Positions 11,227 through 24,460 of a stretch of 64,000 nucleotides of DNA are shown here, in pieces. Numbering within the stretch: the first letter of the stretch is position 1; each line of letters starts with the position of its first letter. The stretch lies in the NCBI GenBank assembly GCA_032622095.1, contig CP136063.1, forward strand, positions 26,972,987-27,036,986, in the 5' to 3' direction. The notes beneath the pieces were generated by a model that saw only the letters and a list, made by a program, of their open reading frames with translations, had not been told where the DNA came from and did not search any database. Origin of the DNA: Siphonodentalium dalli. Its lineage: Eukaryota > Mollusca > Scaphopoda > Gadilida > Siphonodentaliidae. Both the position numbers and the translations under genes were made by a program.

Positions 11227-14200
11227 GTATCAAGTTGCTAATGATTAACTGCATAGAAGATCTCAAATCTGGATACCTTGCATGCCATAGCCAGACACAG
11301 GATATGAAATAAATCGAGTTTTGCGAACCATGGGCGACAACTCTGTGGCGAAAGCGCGGACATAAATTGTAATGCATTCACCCAATAGGGCATAATGAGG
11401 TGCACATATGGTCCATATTTGGAGTCTCTGCTGCTCATACTTTTCGAGATACAGCATCCCCATTTTTTCACAAAAGGGGAGATAACTCTGTAAATCAAGG
11501 GCGGACAATATCCTATATAGTCTATTGACCTAGAATTAGTATAGGTCTATATACGTACGAAATTCCAGATCTCTATATATTGTACTTCCAGAGATATAAG
11601 AGTTACAAAATTGCTAAGAATAATAATAATAATAATAATAATATTGGAAAAAAATAATAAATTGAATAACAATATACTTCCATATTAAAATATGGAAGTA
11701 TAATAAGGGAATCGCGCGAAATTGATTGGTATGTCGATATTATGGTTTATTGACATTTCTGTGTTCAGTTTGAACGTTCTGGTGTGACCTCCACCCATGC
11801 CTCGAAATTTGGTGACGTGGATAGAAAAGTCGCCATATCTCGGCCAATTTTTGAGATATCTTGCTAATTTTTGCGTCATTGTGTTCGTATTTGATGCCCC
11901 TATACTATTTACCAGGGTTTTGGTGAGGTATTGTGCCGATATTTTATAATGTAGGCCAATATGTATGTTGTTCTGTTCATACTTTTCGAATATCTCTCGC
12001 CTCTATCGACATAATACGGCAAGTAGGTAATCGTTTAGAAGTACTAGAAATTCCCCATCGAATGACACCAAACACGTGACGATTGGTTGAAGGAATTTAA
12101 ATTCATAGTGCATTTTCTGTAAACTTGAAAAAAAAGGAAGTGGCCACAATTTCTACATTTCTCAACCGATTCATAAAATTCACTCATAATGACACTCAGT
12201 ACATCTTATAGATACTTCACAACAATTTTGGTTCAAATCAGCGACCAAAAAAAATTGACAAATTTTGACCCCCTCCCTAGTGCGGACAAATTTCATTGGA
12301 TCTTGGTCAAAATTTCACCATTTCATCTTCTCTCTATAGATAAGACGCTCACATAAACCAAATCCAGTTTATATGCGTCGTCTAGGAGGAGATAGAGTCA
12401 AAAGCACTTTCTCCTCAATTGATGTATCAATACAATGTTCGATGGTCTGTAACTTGGACATTTCTCAACCGATTTACAAAATTCTTTCAGGAGGATCATT
12501 AGTACGTCCTATAGATACACGACAGTAAAAATATTTGAAATCATCGCAAAAAAAAAATTGCGAAAATTTTGCCCCCACCCAAACCCCAAAAATATAAGTC
12601 CGTCGCTGTTCAAAACTTTTTTTCGTATCAAGTTGCTAATGATTAACTGCATAGAAGATCTCAAATCTGGATACCTTGCATGCCATAGCCAGACACAGGA
12701 TATGAAATAAATCGAGTTTTGCGAACCATGGGCGACAACTCTGTGGCGAAAGCGCGGACATAAATTGTAATGCATTCACCCAATAGGGCATAATGAGGTG
12801 CACATATGGTCCATATTTGGAGTCTCTGCTGCTCATACTTTTCGAGATACAGCATCCCCATTTTTTCACAAAAGGGGAGATAACTCTGTAAATCAAGGGC
12901 GGACAATATCCTATATAGTCTATTGACCTAGAATTAGTATAGGTCTATATACGTACGAAATTCCAGATCTCTATATATTGTACTTCCAGAGATATAAGAG
13001 TTACAAAATTGCTAAGAATAATAATAATAATAATAATAATATTGGAAAAAAATAATAAATTGAATAACAATATACTTCCATATTAAAATATGGAAGTATA
13101 ATAAGGGAATCGCGCGAAATTGATTGGTATGTCGATATTATGGTTTATTGACATTTCTGTGTTCAGTTTGAACGTTCTGGTGTGACCTCCACCCATGCCT
13201 CGAAATTTGGTGACGTGGATAGAAAAGTCGCCATATCTCGGCCAATTTTTGAGATATCTTGCTAATTTTTGCGTCATTGTGTTCGTATTTGATGCCCCTA
13301 TACTATTTACCAGGGTTTTGGTGAGGTATTGTGCCGATATTTTATAATGTAGGCCAATATGTATGTTGTTCTGTTCATACTTTTCGAATATCTCTCGCCT
13401 CTATCGACATAATACGGCAAGTAGGTAATCGTTTAGAAGTACTAGAAATTCCCCATCGAATGACACCAAACACGTGACGATTGGTTGAAGGAATTTAAAT
13501 TCATAGTGCATTTTCTGTAAACTTGAAAAAAAAGGAAGTGGCCACAATTTCTACATTTCTCAACCGATTCATAAAATTCACTCATAATGACACTCAGTAC
13601 ATCTTATAGATACTTCACAACAATTTTGGTTCAAATCAGCGACCAAAAAAAATTGACAAATTTTGACCCCCTCCCTAGTGCGGACAAATTTCATTGGATC
13701 TTGGTCAAAATTTCACCATTTCATCTTCTCTCTATAGATAAGACGCTCACATAAACCAAATCCAGTTTATATGCGTCGTCTAGGAGGAGATAGAGTCAAA
13801 AGCACTTTCTCCTCAATTGATGTATCAATACAATGTTCGATGGTCTGTAACTTGGACATTTCTCAACCGATTTACAAAATTCTTTCAGGAGGATCATTAG
13901 TACGTCCTATAGATACACGACAGTAAAAATATTTGAAATCATCGCAAAAAAAAAATTGCGAAAATTTTGCCCCCACCCAAACCCCAAAAATATAAGTCCG
14001 TCGCTGTTCAAAACTTTTTTTCGTATCAAGTTGCTAATGATTAACTGCATAGAAGATCTCAAATCTGGATACCTTGCATGCCATAGCCAGACACAGGATA
14101 TGAAATAAATCGAGTTTTGCGAACCATGGGCGACAACTCTGTGGCGAAAGCGCGGACATAAATTGTAATGCATTCACCCAATAGGGCATAATGAGGTGCA

Positions 14201-17200
14201 CATATGGTCCATATTTGGAGTCTCTGCTGCTCATACTTTTCGAGATACAGCATCCCCATTTTTTCACAAAAGGGGAGATAACTCTGTAAATCAAGGGCGG
14301 ACAATATCCTATATAGTCTATTGACCTAGAATTAGTATAGGTCTATATACGTACGAAATTCCAGATCTCTATATATTGTACTTCCAGAGATATAAGAGTT
14401 ACAAAATTGCTAAGAATAATAATAATAATAATAATAATATTGGAAAAAAATAATAAATTGAATAACAATATACTTCCATATTAAAATATGGAAGTATAAT
14501 AAGGGAATCGCGCGAAATTGATTGGTATGTCGATATTATGGTTTATTGACATTTCTGTGTTCAGTTTGAACGTTCTGGTGTGACCTCCACCCATGCCTCG
14601 AAATTTGGTGACGTGGATAGAAAAGTCGCCATATCTCGGCCAATTTTTGAGATATCTTGCTAATTTTTGCGTCATTGTGTTCGTATTTGATGCCCCTATA
14701 CTATTTACCAGGGTTTTGGTGAGGTATTGTGCCGATATTTTATAATGTAGGCCAATATGTATGTTGTTCTGTTCATACTTTTCGAATATCTCTCGCCTCT
14801 ATCGACATAATACGGCAAGTAGGTAATCGTTTAGAAGTACTAGAAATTCCCCATCGAATGACACCAAACACGTGACGATTGGTTGAAGGAATTTAAATTC
14901 ATAGTGCATTTTCTGTAAACTTGAAAAAAAAGGAAGTGGCCACAATTTCTACATTTCTCAACCGATTCATAAAATTCACTCATAATGACACTCAGTACAT
15001 CTTATAGATACTTCACAACAATTTTGGTTCAAATCAGCGACCAAAAAAAATTGACAAATTTTGACCCCCTCCCTAGTGCGGACAAATTTCATTGGATCTT
15101 GGTCAAAATTTCACCATTTCATCTTCTCTCTATAGATAAGACGCTCACATAAACCAAATCCAGTTTATATGCGTCGTCTAGGAGGAGATAGAGTCAAAAG
15201 CACTTTCTCCTCAATTGATGTATCAATACAATGTTCGATGGTCTGTAACTTGGACATTTCTCAACCGATTTACAAAATTCTTTCAGGAGGATCATTAGTA
15301 CGTCCTATAGATACACGACAGTAAAAATATTTGAAATCATCGCAAAAAAAAAATTGCGAAAATTTTGCCCCCACCCAAACCCCAAAAATATAAGTCCGTC
15401 GCTGTTCAAAACTTTTTTTCGTATCAAGTTGCTAATGATTAACTGCATAGAAGATCTCAAATCTGGATACCTTGCATGCCATAGCCAGACACAGGATATG
15501 AAATAAATCGAGTTTTGCGAACCATGGGCGACAACTCTGTGGCGAAAGCGCGGACATAAATTGTAATGCATTCACCCAATAGGGCATAATGAGGTGCACA
15601 TATGGTCCATATTTGGAGTCTCTGCTGCTCATACTTTTCGAGATACAGCATCCCCATTTTTTCACAAAAGGGGAGATAACTCTGTAAATCAAGGGCGGAC
15701 AATATCCTATATAGTCTATTGACCTAGAATTAGTATAGGTCTATATACGTACGAAATTCCAGATCTCTATATATTGTACTTCCAGAGATATAAGAGTTAC
15801 AAAATTGCTAAGAATAATAATAATAATAATAATAATATTGGAAAAAAATAATAAATTGAATAACAATATACTTCCATATTAAAATATGGAAGTATAATAA
15901 GGGAATCGCGCGAAATTGATTGGTATGTCGATATTATGGTTTATTGACATTTCTGTGTTCAGTTTGAACGTTCTGGTGTGACCTCCACCCATGCCTCGAA
16001 ATTTGGTGACGTGGATAGAAAAGTCGCCATATCTCGGCCAATTTTTGAGATATCTTGCTAATTTTTGCGTCATTGTGTTCGTATTTGATGCCCCTATACT
16101 ATTTACCAGGGTTTTGGTGAGGTATTGTGCCGATATTTTATAATGTAGGCCAATATGTATGTTGTTCTGTTCATACTTTTCGAATATCTCTCGCCTCTAT
16201 CGACATAATACGGCAAGTAGGTAATCGTTTAGAAGTACTAGAAATTCCCCATCGAATGACACCAAACACGTGACGATTGGTTGAAGGAATTTAAATTCAT
16301 AGTGCATTTTCTGTAAACTTGAAAAAAAAGGAAGTGGCCACAATTTCTACATTTCTCAACCGATTCATAAAATTCACTCATAATGACACTCAGTACATCT
16401 TATAGATACTTCACAACAATTTTGGTTCAAATCAGCGACCAAAAAAAATTGACAAATTTTGACCCCCTCCCTAGTGCGGACAAATTTCATTGGATCTTGG
16501 TCAAAATTTCACCATTTCATCTTCTCTCTATAGATAAGACGCTCACATAAACCAAATCCAGTTTATATGCGTCGTCTAGGAGGAGATAGAGTCAAAAGCA
16601 CTTTCTCCTCAATTGATGTATCAATACAATGTTCGATGGTCTGTAACTTGGACATTTCTCAACCGATTTACAAAATTCTTTCAGGAGGATCATTAGTACG
16701 TCCTATAGATACACGACAGTAAAAATATTTGAAATCATCGCAAAAAAAAAATTGCGAAAATTTTGCCCCCACCCAAACCCCAAAAATATAAGTCCGTCGC
16801 TGTTCAAAACTTTTTTTCGTATCAAGTTGCTAATGATTAACTGCATAGAAGATCTCAAATCTGGATACCTTGCATGCCATAGCCAGACACAGGATATGAA
16901 ATAAATCGAGTTTTGCGAACCATGGGCGACAACTCTGTGGCGAAAGCGCGGACATAAATTGTAATGCATTCACCCAATAGGGCATAATGAGGTGCACATA
17001 TGGTCCATATTTGGAGTCTCTGCTGCTCATACTTTTCGAGATACAGCATCCCCATTTTTTCACAAAAGGGGAGATAACTCTGTAAATCAAGGGCGGACAA
17101 TATCCTATATAGTCTATTGACCTAGAATTAGTATAGGTCTATATACGTACGAAATTCCAGATCTCTATATATTGTACTTCCAGAGATATAAGAGTTACAA

Positions 17201-20200
17201 AATTGCTAAGAATAATAATAATAATAATAATAATATTGGAAAAAAATAATAAATTGAATAACAATATACTTCCATATTAAAATATGGAAGTATAATAAGG
17301 GAATCGCGCGAAATTGATTGGTATGTCGATATTATGGTTTATTGACATTTCTGTGTTCAGTTTGAACGTTCTGGTGTGACCTCCACCCATGCCTCGAAAT
17401 TTGGTGACGTGGATAGAAAAGTCGCCATATCTCGGCCAATTTTTGAGATATCTTGCTAATTTTTGCGTCATTGTGTTCGTATTTGATGCCCCTATACTAT
17501 TTACCAGGGTTTTGGTGAGGTATTGTGCCGATATTTTATAATGTAGGCCAATATGTATGTTGTTCTGTTCATACTTTTCGAATATCTCTCGCCTCTATCG
17601 ACATAATACGGCAAGTAGGTAATCGTTTAGAAGTACTAGAAATTCCCCATCGAATGACACCAAACACGTGACGATTGGTTGAAGGAATTTAAATTCATAG
17701 TGCATTTTCTGTAAACTTGAAAAAAAAGGAAGTGGCCACAATTTCTACATTTCTCAACCGATTCATAAAATTCACTCATAATGACACTCAGTACATCTTA
17801 TAGATACTTCACAACAATTTTGGTTCAAATCAGCGACCAAAAAAAATTGACAAATTTTGACCCCCTCCCTAGTGCGGACAAATTTCATTGGATCTTGGTC
17901 AAAATTTCACCATTTCATCTTCTCTCTATAGATAAGACGCTCACATAAACCAAATCCAGTTTATATGCGTCGTCTAGGAGGAGATAGAGTCAAAAGCACT
18001 TTCTCCTCAATTGATGTATCAATACAATGTTCGATGGTCTGTAACTTGGACATTTCTCAACCGATTTACAAAATTCTTTCAGGAGGATCATTAGTACGTC
18101 CTATAGATACACGACAGTAAAAATATTTGAAATCATCGCAAAAAAAAAATTGCGAAAATTTTGCCCCCACCCAAACCCCAAAAATATAAGTCCGTCGCTG
18201 TTCAAAACTTTTTTTCGTATCAAGTTGCTAATGATTAACTGCATAGAAGATCTCAAATCTGGATACCTTGCATGCCATAGCCAGACACAGGATATGAAAT
18301 AAATCGAGTTTTGCGAACCATGGGCGACAACTCTGTGGCGAAAGCGCGGACATAAATTGTAATGCATTCACCCAATAGGGCATAATGAGGTGCACATATG
18401 GTCCATATTTGGAGTCTCTGCTGCTCATACTTTTCGAGATACAGCATCCCCATTTTTTCACAAAAGGGGAGATAACTCTGTAAATCAAGGGCGGACAATA
18501 TCCTATATAGTCTATTGACCTAGAATTAGTATAGGTCTATATACGTACGAAATTCCAGATCTCTATATATTGTACTTCCAGAGATATAAGAGTTACAAAA
18601 TTGCTAAGAATAATAATAATAATAATAATAATATTGGAAAAAAATAATAAATTGAATAACAATATACTTCCATATTAAAATATGGAAGTATAATAAGGGA
18701 ATCGCGCGAAATTGATTGGTATGTCGATATTATGGTTTATTGACATTTCTGTGTTCAGTTTGAACGTTCTGGTGTGACCTCCACCCATGCCTCGAAATTT
18801 GGTGACGTGGATAGAAAAGTCGCCATATCTCGGCCAATTTTTGAGATATCTTGCTAATTTTTGCGTCATTGTGTTCGTATTTGATGCCCCTATACTATTT
18901 ACCAGGGTTTTGGTGAGGTATTGTGCCGATATTTTATAATGTAGGCCAATATGTATGTTGTTCTGTTCATACTTTTCGAATATCTCTCGCCTCTATCGAC
19001 ATAATACGGCAAGTAGGTAATCGTTTAGAAGTACTAGAAATTCCCCATCGAATGACACCAAACACGTGACGATTGGTTGAAGGAATTTAAATTCATAGTG
19101 CATTTTCTGTAAACTTGAAAAAAAAGGAAGTGGCCACAATTTCTACATTTCTCAACCGATTCATAAAATTCACTCATAATGACACTCAGTACATCTTATA
19201 GATACTTCACAACAATTTTGGTTCAAATCAGCGACCAAAAAAAATTGACAAATTTTGACCCCCTCCCTAGTGCGGACAAATTTCATTGGATCTTGGTCAA
19301 AATTTCACCATTTCATCTTCTCTCTATAGATAAGACGCTCACATAAACCAAATCCAGTTTATATGCGTCGTCTAGGAGGAGATAGAGTCAAAAGCACTTT
19401 CTCCTCAATTGATGTATCAATACAATGTTCGATGGTCTGTAACTTGGACATTTCTCAACCGATTTACAAAATTCTTTCAGGAGGATCATTAGTACGTCCT
19501 ATAGATACACGACAGTAAAAATATTTGAAATCATCGCAAAAAAAAAATTGCGAAAATTTTGCCCCCACCCAAACCCCAAAAATATAAGTCCGTCGCTGTT
19601 CAAAACTTTTTTTCGTATCAAGTTGCTAATGATTAACTGCATAGAAGATCTCAAATCTGGATACCTTGCATGCCATAGCCAGACACAGGATATGAAATAA
19701 ATCGAGTTTTGCGAACCATGGGCGACAACTCTGTGGCGAAAGCGCGGACATAAATTGTAATGCATTCACCCAATAGGGCATAATGAGGTGCACATATGGT
19801 CCATATTTGGAGTCTCTGCTGCTCATACTTTTCGAGATACAGCATCCCCATTTTTTCACAAAAGGGGAGATAACTCTGTAAATCAAGGGCGGACAATATC
19901 CTATATAGTCTATTGACCTAGAATTAGTATAGGTCTATATACGTACGAAATTCCAGATCTCTATATATTGTACTTCCAGAGATATAAGAGTTACAAAATT
20001 GCTAAGAATAATAATAATAATAATAATAATATTGGAAAAAAATAATAAATTGAATAACAATATACTTCCATATTAAAATATGGAAGTATAATAAGGGAAT
20101 CGCGCGAAATTGATTGGTATGTCGATATTATGGTTTATTGACATTTCTGTGTTCAGTTTGAACGTTCTGGTGTGACCTCCACCCATGCCTCGAAATTTGG

Positions 20201-22819
20201 TGACGTGGATAGAAAAGTCGCCATATCTCGGCCAATTTTTGAGATATCTTGCTAATTTTTGCGTCATTGTGTTCGTATTTGATGCCCCTATACTATTTAC
20301 CAGGGTTTTGGTGAGGTATTGTGCCGATATTTTATAATGTAGGCCAATATGTATGTTGTTCTGTTCATACTTTTCGAATATCTCTCGCCTCTATCGACAT
20401 AATACGGCAAGTAGGTAATCGTTTAGAAGTACTAGAAATTCCCCATCGAATGACACCAAACACGTGACGATTGGTTGAAGGAATTTAAATTCATAGTGCA
20501 TTTTCTGTAAACTTGAAAAAAAAGGAAGTGGCCACAATTTCTACATTTCTCAACCGATTCATAAAATTCACTCATAATGACACTCAGTACATCTTATAGA
20601 TACTTCACAACAATTTTGGTTCAAATCAGCGACCAAAAAAAATTGACAAATTTTGACCCCCTCCCTAGTGCGGACAAATTTCATTGGATCTTGGTCAAAA
20701 TTTCACCATTTCATCTTCTCTCTATAGATAAGACGCTCACATAAACCAAATCCAGTTTATATGCGTCGTCTAGGAGGAGATAGAGTCAAAAGCACTTTCT
20801 CCTCAATTGATGTATCAATACAATGTTCGATGGTCTGTAACTTGGACATTTCTCAACCGATTTACAAAATTCTTTCAGGAGGATCATTAGTACGTCCTAT
20901 AGATACACGACAGTAAAAATATTTGAAATCATCGCAAAAAAAAAATTGCGAAAATTTTGCCCCCACCCAAACCCCAAAAATATAAGTCCGTCGCTGTTCA
21001 AAACTTTTTTTCGTATCAAGTTGCTAATGATTAACTGCATAGAAGATCTCAAATCTGGATACCTTGCATGCCATAGCCAGACACAGGATATGAAATAAAT
21101 CGAGTTTTGCGAACCATGGGCGACAACTCTGTGGCGAAAGCGCGGACATAAATTGTAATGCATTCACCCAATAGGGCATAATGAGGTGCACATATGGTCC
21201 ATATTTGGAGTATCTGCTGCTCATACTTTTCGAGATACAGCATCCCCATTTTTTCACAAAAGGGGAGATAACTCTGTAAATCAAGGGCGGACAATATCCT
21301 ATATAGTCTATTGACCTAGAATTAGTATAGGTCTATATACGTACGAAATTCCAGATCTCTATATATTGTACTTCCAGAGATATAAGAGTTACAAAATTGC
21401 TAAGAATAATAATAATAATAATAATAATATTGGAAAAAAATAATAAATTGAATAACAATATACTTCCATATTAAAATATGGAAGTATAATAAGGGAATCG
21501 CGCGAAATTGATTGGTATGTCGATATTATGGTTTATTGACATTTCTGTGTTCAGTTTGAACGTTCTGGTGTGACCTCCACCCATGCCTCGAAATTTGGTG
21601 ACGTGGATAGAAAAGTCGCCATATCTCGGCCAATTTTTGAGATATCTTGCTAATTTTTGCGTCATTGTGTTCGTATTTGATGCCCCTATACTATTTACCA
21701 GGGTTTTGGTGAGGTATTGTGCCGATATTTTATAATGTAGGCCAATATGTATGTTGTTCTGTTCATACTTTTCGAATATCTCTCGCCTCTATCGACATAA
21801 TACGGCAAGTAGGTAATCGTTTAGAAGTACTAGAAATTCCCCATCGAATGACACCAAACACGTGACGATTGGTTGAAGGAATTTAAATTCATAGTGCATT
21901 TTCTGTAAACTTGAAAAAAAAGGAAGTGGCCACAATTTCTACATTTCTCAACCGATTCATAAAATTCACTCATAATGACACTCAGTACATCTTATAGATA
22001 CTTCACAACAATTTTGGTTCAAATCAGCGACCAAAAAAAATTGACAAATTTTGACCCCCTCCCTAGTGCGGACAACTTTCATTGGATCTTGGTCAAAATT
22101 TCACCATTTCATCTTCTCTCTATAGATAAGACGCTCACATAAACCAAATCCAGTTTATATGCGTCGTCTAGGAGGAGATAGAGTCAAAAGCACTTTCTCC
22201 TCAATTGATGTATCAATACAATGTTCGATGGTCTGTAACTTGGACATTTCTCAACCGATTTACAAAATTCTTTCAGGAGGATCATTAGTACGTCCTATAG
22301 ATACACGACAGTAAAAATATTTGAAATCATCGCAAAAAAAAAATTGCGAAAATTTTGCCCCCACCCAAACCCCAAAAATATAAGTCCGTCGCTGTTCAAA
22401 ACTTTTTTTCGTATCAAGTTGCTAATGATTAACTGCATAGAAGATCTCAAATCTGGATACCTTGCATGCCATAGCCAGACACAGGATATGAAATAAATCG
22501 AGTTTTGCGAACCATGGGCGACAACTCTGTGGCGAAAGCGCGGACATAAATTGTAATGCATTCACCCAATAGGGCATAATGAGGTGCACATATGGTCCAT
22601 ATTTGGAGTCTCTGCTGCTCATACTTTTCGAGATACAGCATCCCCATTTTTTCACAAAAGGGGAGATAACTCTGTAAATCAAGGGCGGACAATATCCTAT
22701 ATAGTCTATTGACCTAGAATTAGTATAGGTCTATATACGTACGAAATTCCAGATCTCTATATATTGTACTTCCAGAGATATAAGAGTTACAAAATTGCTA
22801 AGAATAATAATAATAATAA

Positions 22820-23169
22820 CTAGAGGTCAGATTCCATGGAATCAGATATACTTCCATGGTATCCCATCCCATCCCATGTGAGTGTTATGCGTATATGTGT
22901 ATTCCTCTTAATTCGAATTCATATTGGTGCTTAATGATCCGATGGTGGACTTGCATTGACATTTCTAAATATTAAATATACTCCAAAGGTTTATGTCATG
23001 ATGATTAATGACTGTCTAATGCATCATGGTCCTGACCAACTGAGTCACCATTCACCCAGCCAATTGGTTCATTTGTATTCAGTAGGGATACATGTTATGG
23101 CTAATTATAACCGCTCCCCTGGATGCCCAAATCCTGTTCAACGGTCACGACATTTGTTGTGTCTGATTA
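22820..23169. other. right flank of array block 1
   Basis: Just past the array, 22847-22861 reads TATACTTCCATGGTA, one arm of the satellite palindrome in the version used by the 1723-bp family. It is preceded by a GATTCCATGGAATC palindrome (22830-22843) and followed by CCCATCCCATCCCATG. The rest is unassigned, and the 73-codon frame from 22956 has no recognisable motif. Confidence 0.55.
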
Positions 23170-23560
23170 TAGAGTAATCGGCTTGTATTTATATCAAAAG
23201 GGTGCAAATCATATTAATTTGAGTAATATATTTCACCCGTTAACAATGTTACGCGCTACCAGGATTAAACGGTCCACTCTAAAACTTATACAATCGTTCG
23301 AAAGATGCACCTGGATACTTCTGACCACGTCAACAAATTTTTGTCTCAAAGTTTTATTTTTTAAGTAATTTTCCACATTTGTTTGTGGTGGAATTTGTCA
23401 AGTCTGAACCCACCCGACGCAAGCTCTCCGCTGAGCATACATCTTGGAGGCGTACCTACAGTATACCGACGTACATGCTTCTGCATTAAACTAGATCTTT
23501 ATTAGCACGTTTGGATTTGGGGCTGCAATTAGGTTAGTGATAGACTACTTAAGTATAAAT
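23170..23560 (+). repeat. degenerate copy of the ~358-bp repeat family
   Basis: Contains the family landmarks CTCTAAAACTTA, GTGGAATTTGTCAAG, CCCACCCGACGC, a TACCTACAGTATACCGACGTA block and TTTGGATTTGG in the same order as in 1540-2480. The same old family therefore sits on both sides of the 1398-bp array. Confidence 0.65.
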
Positions 23561-23570
23561 ATTTATATTA

Positions 23571-23998
23571 TACTAGCAGGGTCCGTGCTGTTTTCCCTAT
23601 TGACAATTTTGAAGGTCAAGTCGGGGATTCGATTTGACCCGTGTAAAACATTCCCACGACAAAATTATCCCTAGGTATCAATTTCATCAAAATCCCGTCG
23701 AAAGGCGCGATTTGACCTTGAATTGACCATTTTAAAGGTCAAGGTCAGGTCGGGGACACAGTTTTACCGGTCCGAAACACTCCCCGGACAAACGTACCCA
23801 TAGGTATCAAATTTCGTGGAAATCCATCCGTTTTACACGATTTGACATTGAATTGACCATTTTTAAAGTCATGACCAGGTCGGGGTCAAAAACACTCCCG
23901 GACAAAAGTATCCCTAGATATCAAGTTTCGTCGAAATCCGTCCGGCTGTTTTCCTGGCCATACCTAACAGACAAACAGACAGAAGTCCCAAAATATGT
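23571..23998 (+). repeat. GGTCA-rich minisatellite-like dispersed repeat, ~3 degenerate units
   Basis: Starts with ACTAGCAGGGTCCG and contains three ~130-bp units with GACCATTTTxAAGGTCA, CAGGTCGGGG, AACACTCCCxGGACAAA, CCCTAGGTATCAA and CGTCGAAATCCGTCC. It ends with CCATACCTAACAGACAAACAGACAG. The CGAAATCCGTCCGGC..ACAGACAGACAG ending is a common pattern in invertebrate dispersed repeats. It lies between two copies of the ~358-bp family, as if inserted there. Class not identified. Confidence 0.6.
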
Positions 23999-24265
23999 AG
24001 TAGATAGCGTTGTCACGAGTAAACCGATCCATCTGAAAATTCGAAAATGGCACTTTAGATTTTCGGTGGAATTTACCAAAAGTCTCAACCCACCCCATCT
24101 TGCATTCTCCGTTGGGTAGGTTACTTTTAAAGTATAGCGGTCAAGATTTGGGGGGGGGTGGCTTGAATAGAATATCCAAATGTACCTGCTACGGCATTAC
24201 CTTGCTCTTTAATTAGCCCGTTTGGATTTGGTGGGAATAATAGGTGCATTTTCCCGTTCCCCGTA
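23999..24265 (+). repeat. second right-flank copy of the ~358-bp repeat
   Basis: Contains GTCACGAGTAAACC, GGTGGAATTTACCAAAAGTC, CTCCGTTGGG, AGCGGTCAAGATTTGGGGGG, a GTACCTGCT..GCATTACCTTGCTC block and TTAGCCCGTTTGGATTTGG, in family order. Confidence 0.65.
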
Positions 24266-24380
24266 TAGCGGAAAGGGGTATATATAGTCACGCATTTCAA
24301 TCAGTTTGGATATAAAGTTTAAATATACACAGTTATATGCCTATATATTTAATACTAATATATGTTCTTATAAATTAACA

Positions 24381-24460
24381 GCGCAGTGCGTAGCCGAGTG
24401 GTGAGAGCGTCAAACCTTCAGTTTGTGTTTTATTGCGACGTGAGTTCGAATCCCGTCAAA
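24381..24460 (+). repeat. tRNA-derived SINE head (degenerate class II tRNA-like)
   Basis: A-box-like TAGCCGAGTGGT at 24391-24402 and B-box-like AGTTCGAATCC at 24443-24453 have tRNA spacing. Between them are an anticodon-arm-like CAAA..TTTG and a long variable region, as in Ser/Leu tRNAs. The seven bases before the A box (CAGTGCG) do not pair with the region after the T arm (CAAATTA), and the T stem is imperfect, so this is not a functional tRNA. An AT-rich stretch follows. It most likely derives from a SINE or a tRNA pseudogene. Confidence 0.55.

Larger units (their letters stand above)
2777..22819. repeat. 1398-bp tandem (satellite-like) array, block 1, ~14.3 copies
   Basis: The same landmarks recur exactly every 1398 bp, for example the AAAATTTTGCCCCC start at 2777 and 4175. 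By eye the copies are nearly identical. I found single changes only at a few places (C to A at 21212, A to C at 22076) and an indel-bearing copy at about 11147-11226. Within a unit, from the 2777 start, lie two AACTC boxes 145 bp apart, an (AAT)n microsatellite, a 30-bp palindrome, and two ~304-bp related modules (TTTCTCAACCGATT at about 3770 and 4073). Several open frames of 64-88 codons on the minus strand repeat in every unit but show no protein features, so they are not called as genes. The array breaks off inside the (AAT)n tract at its right end. Confidence 0.97.
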
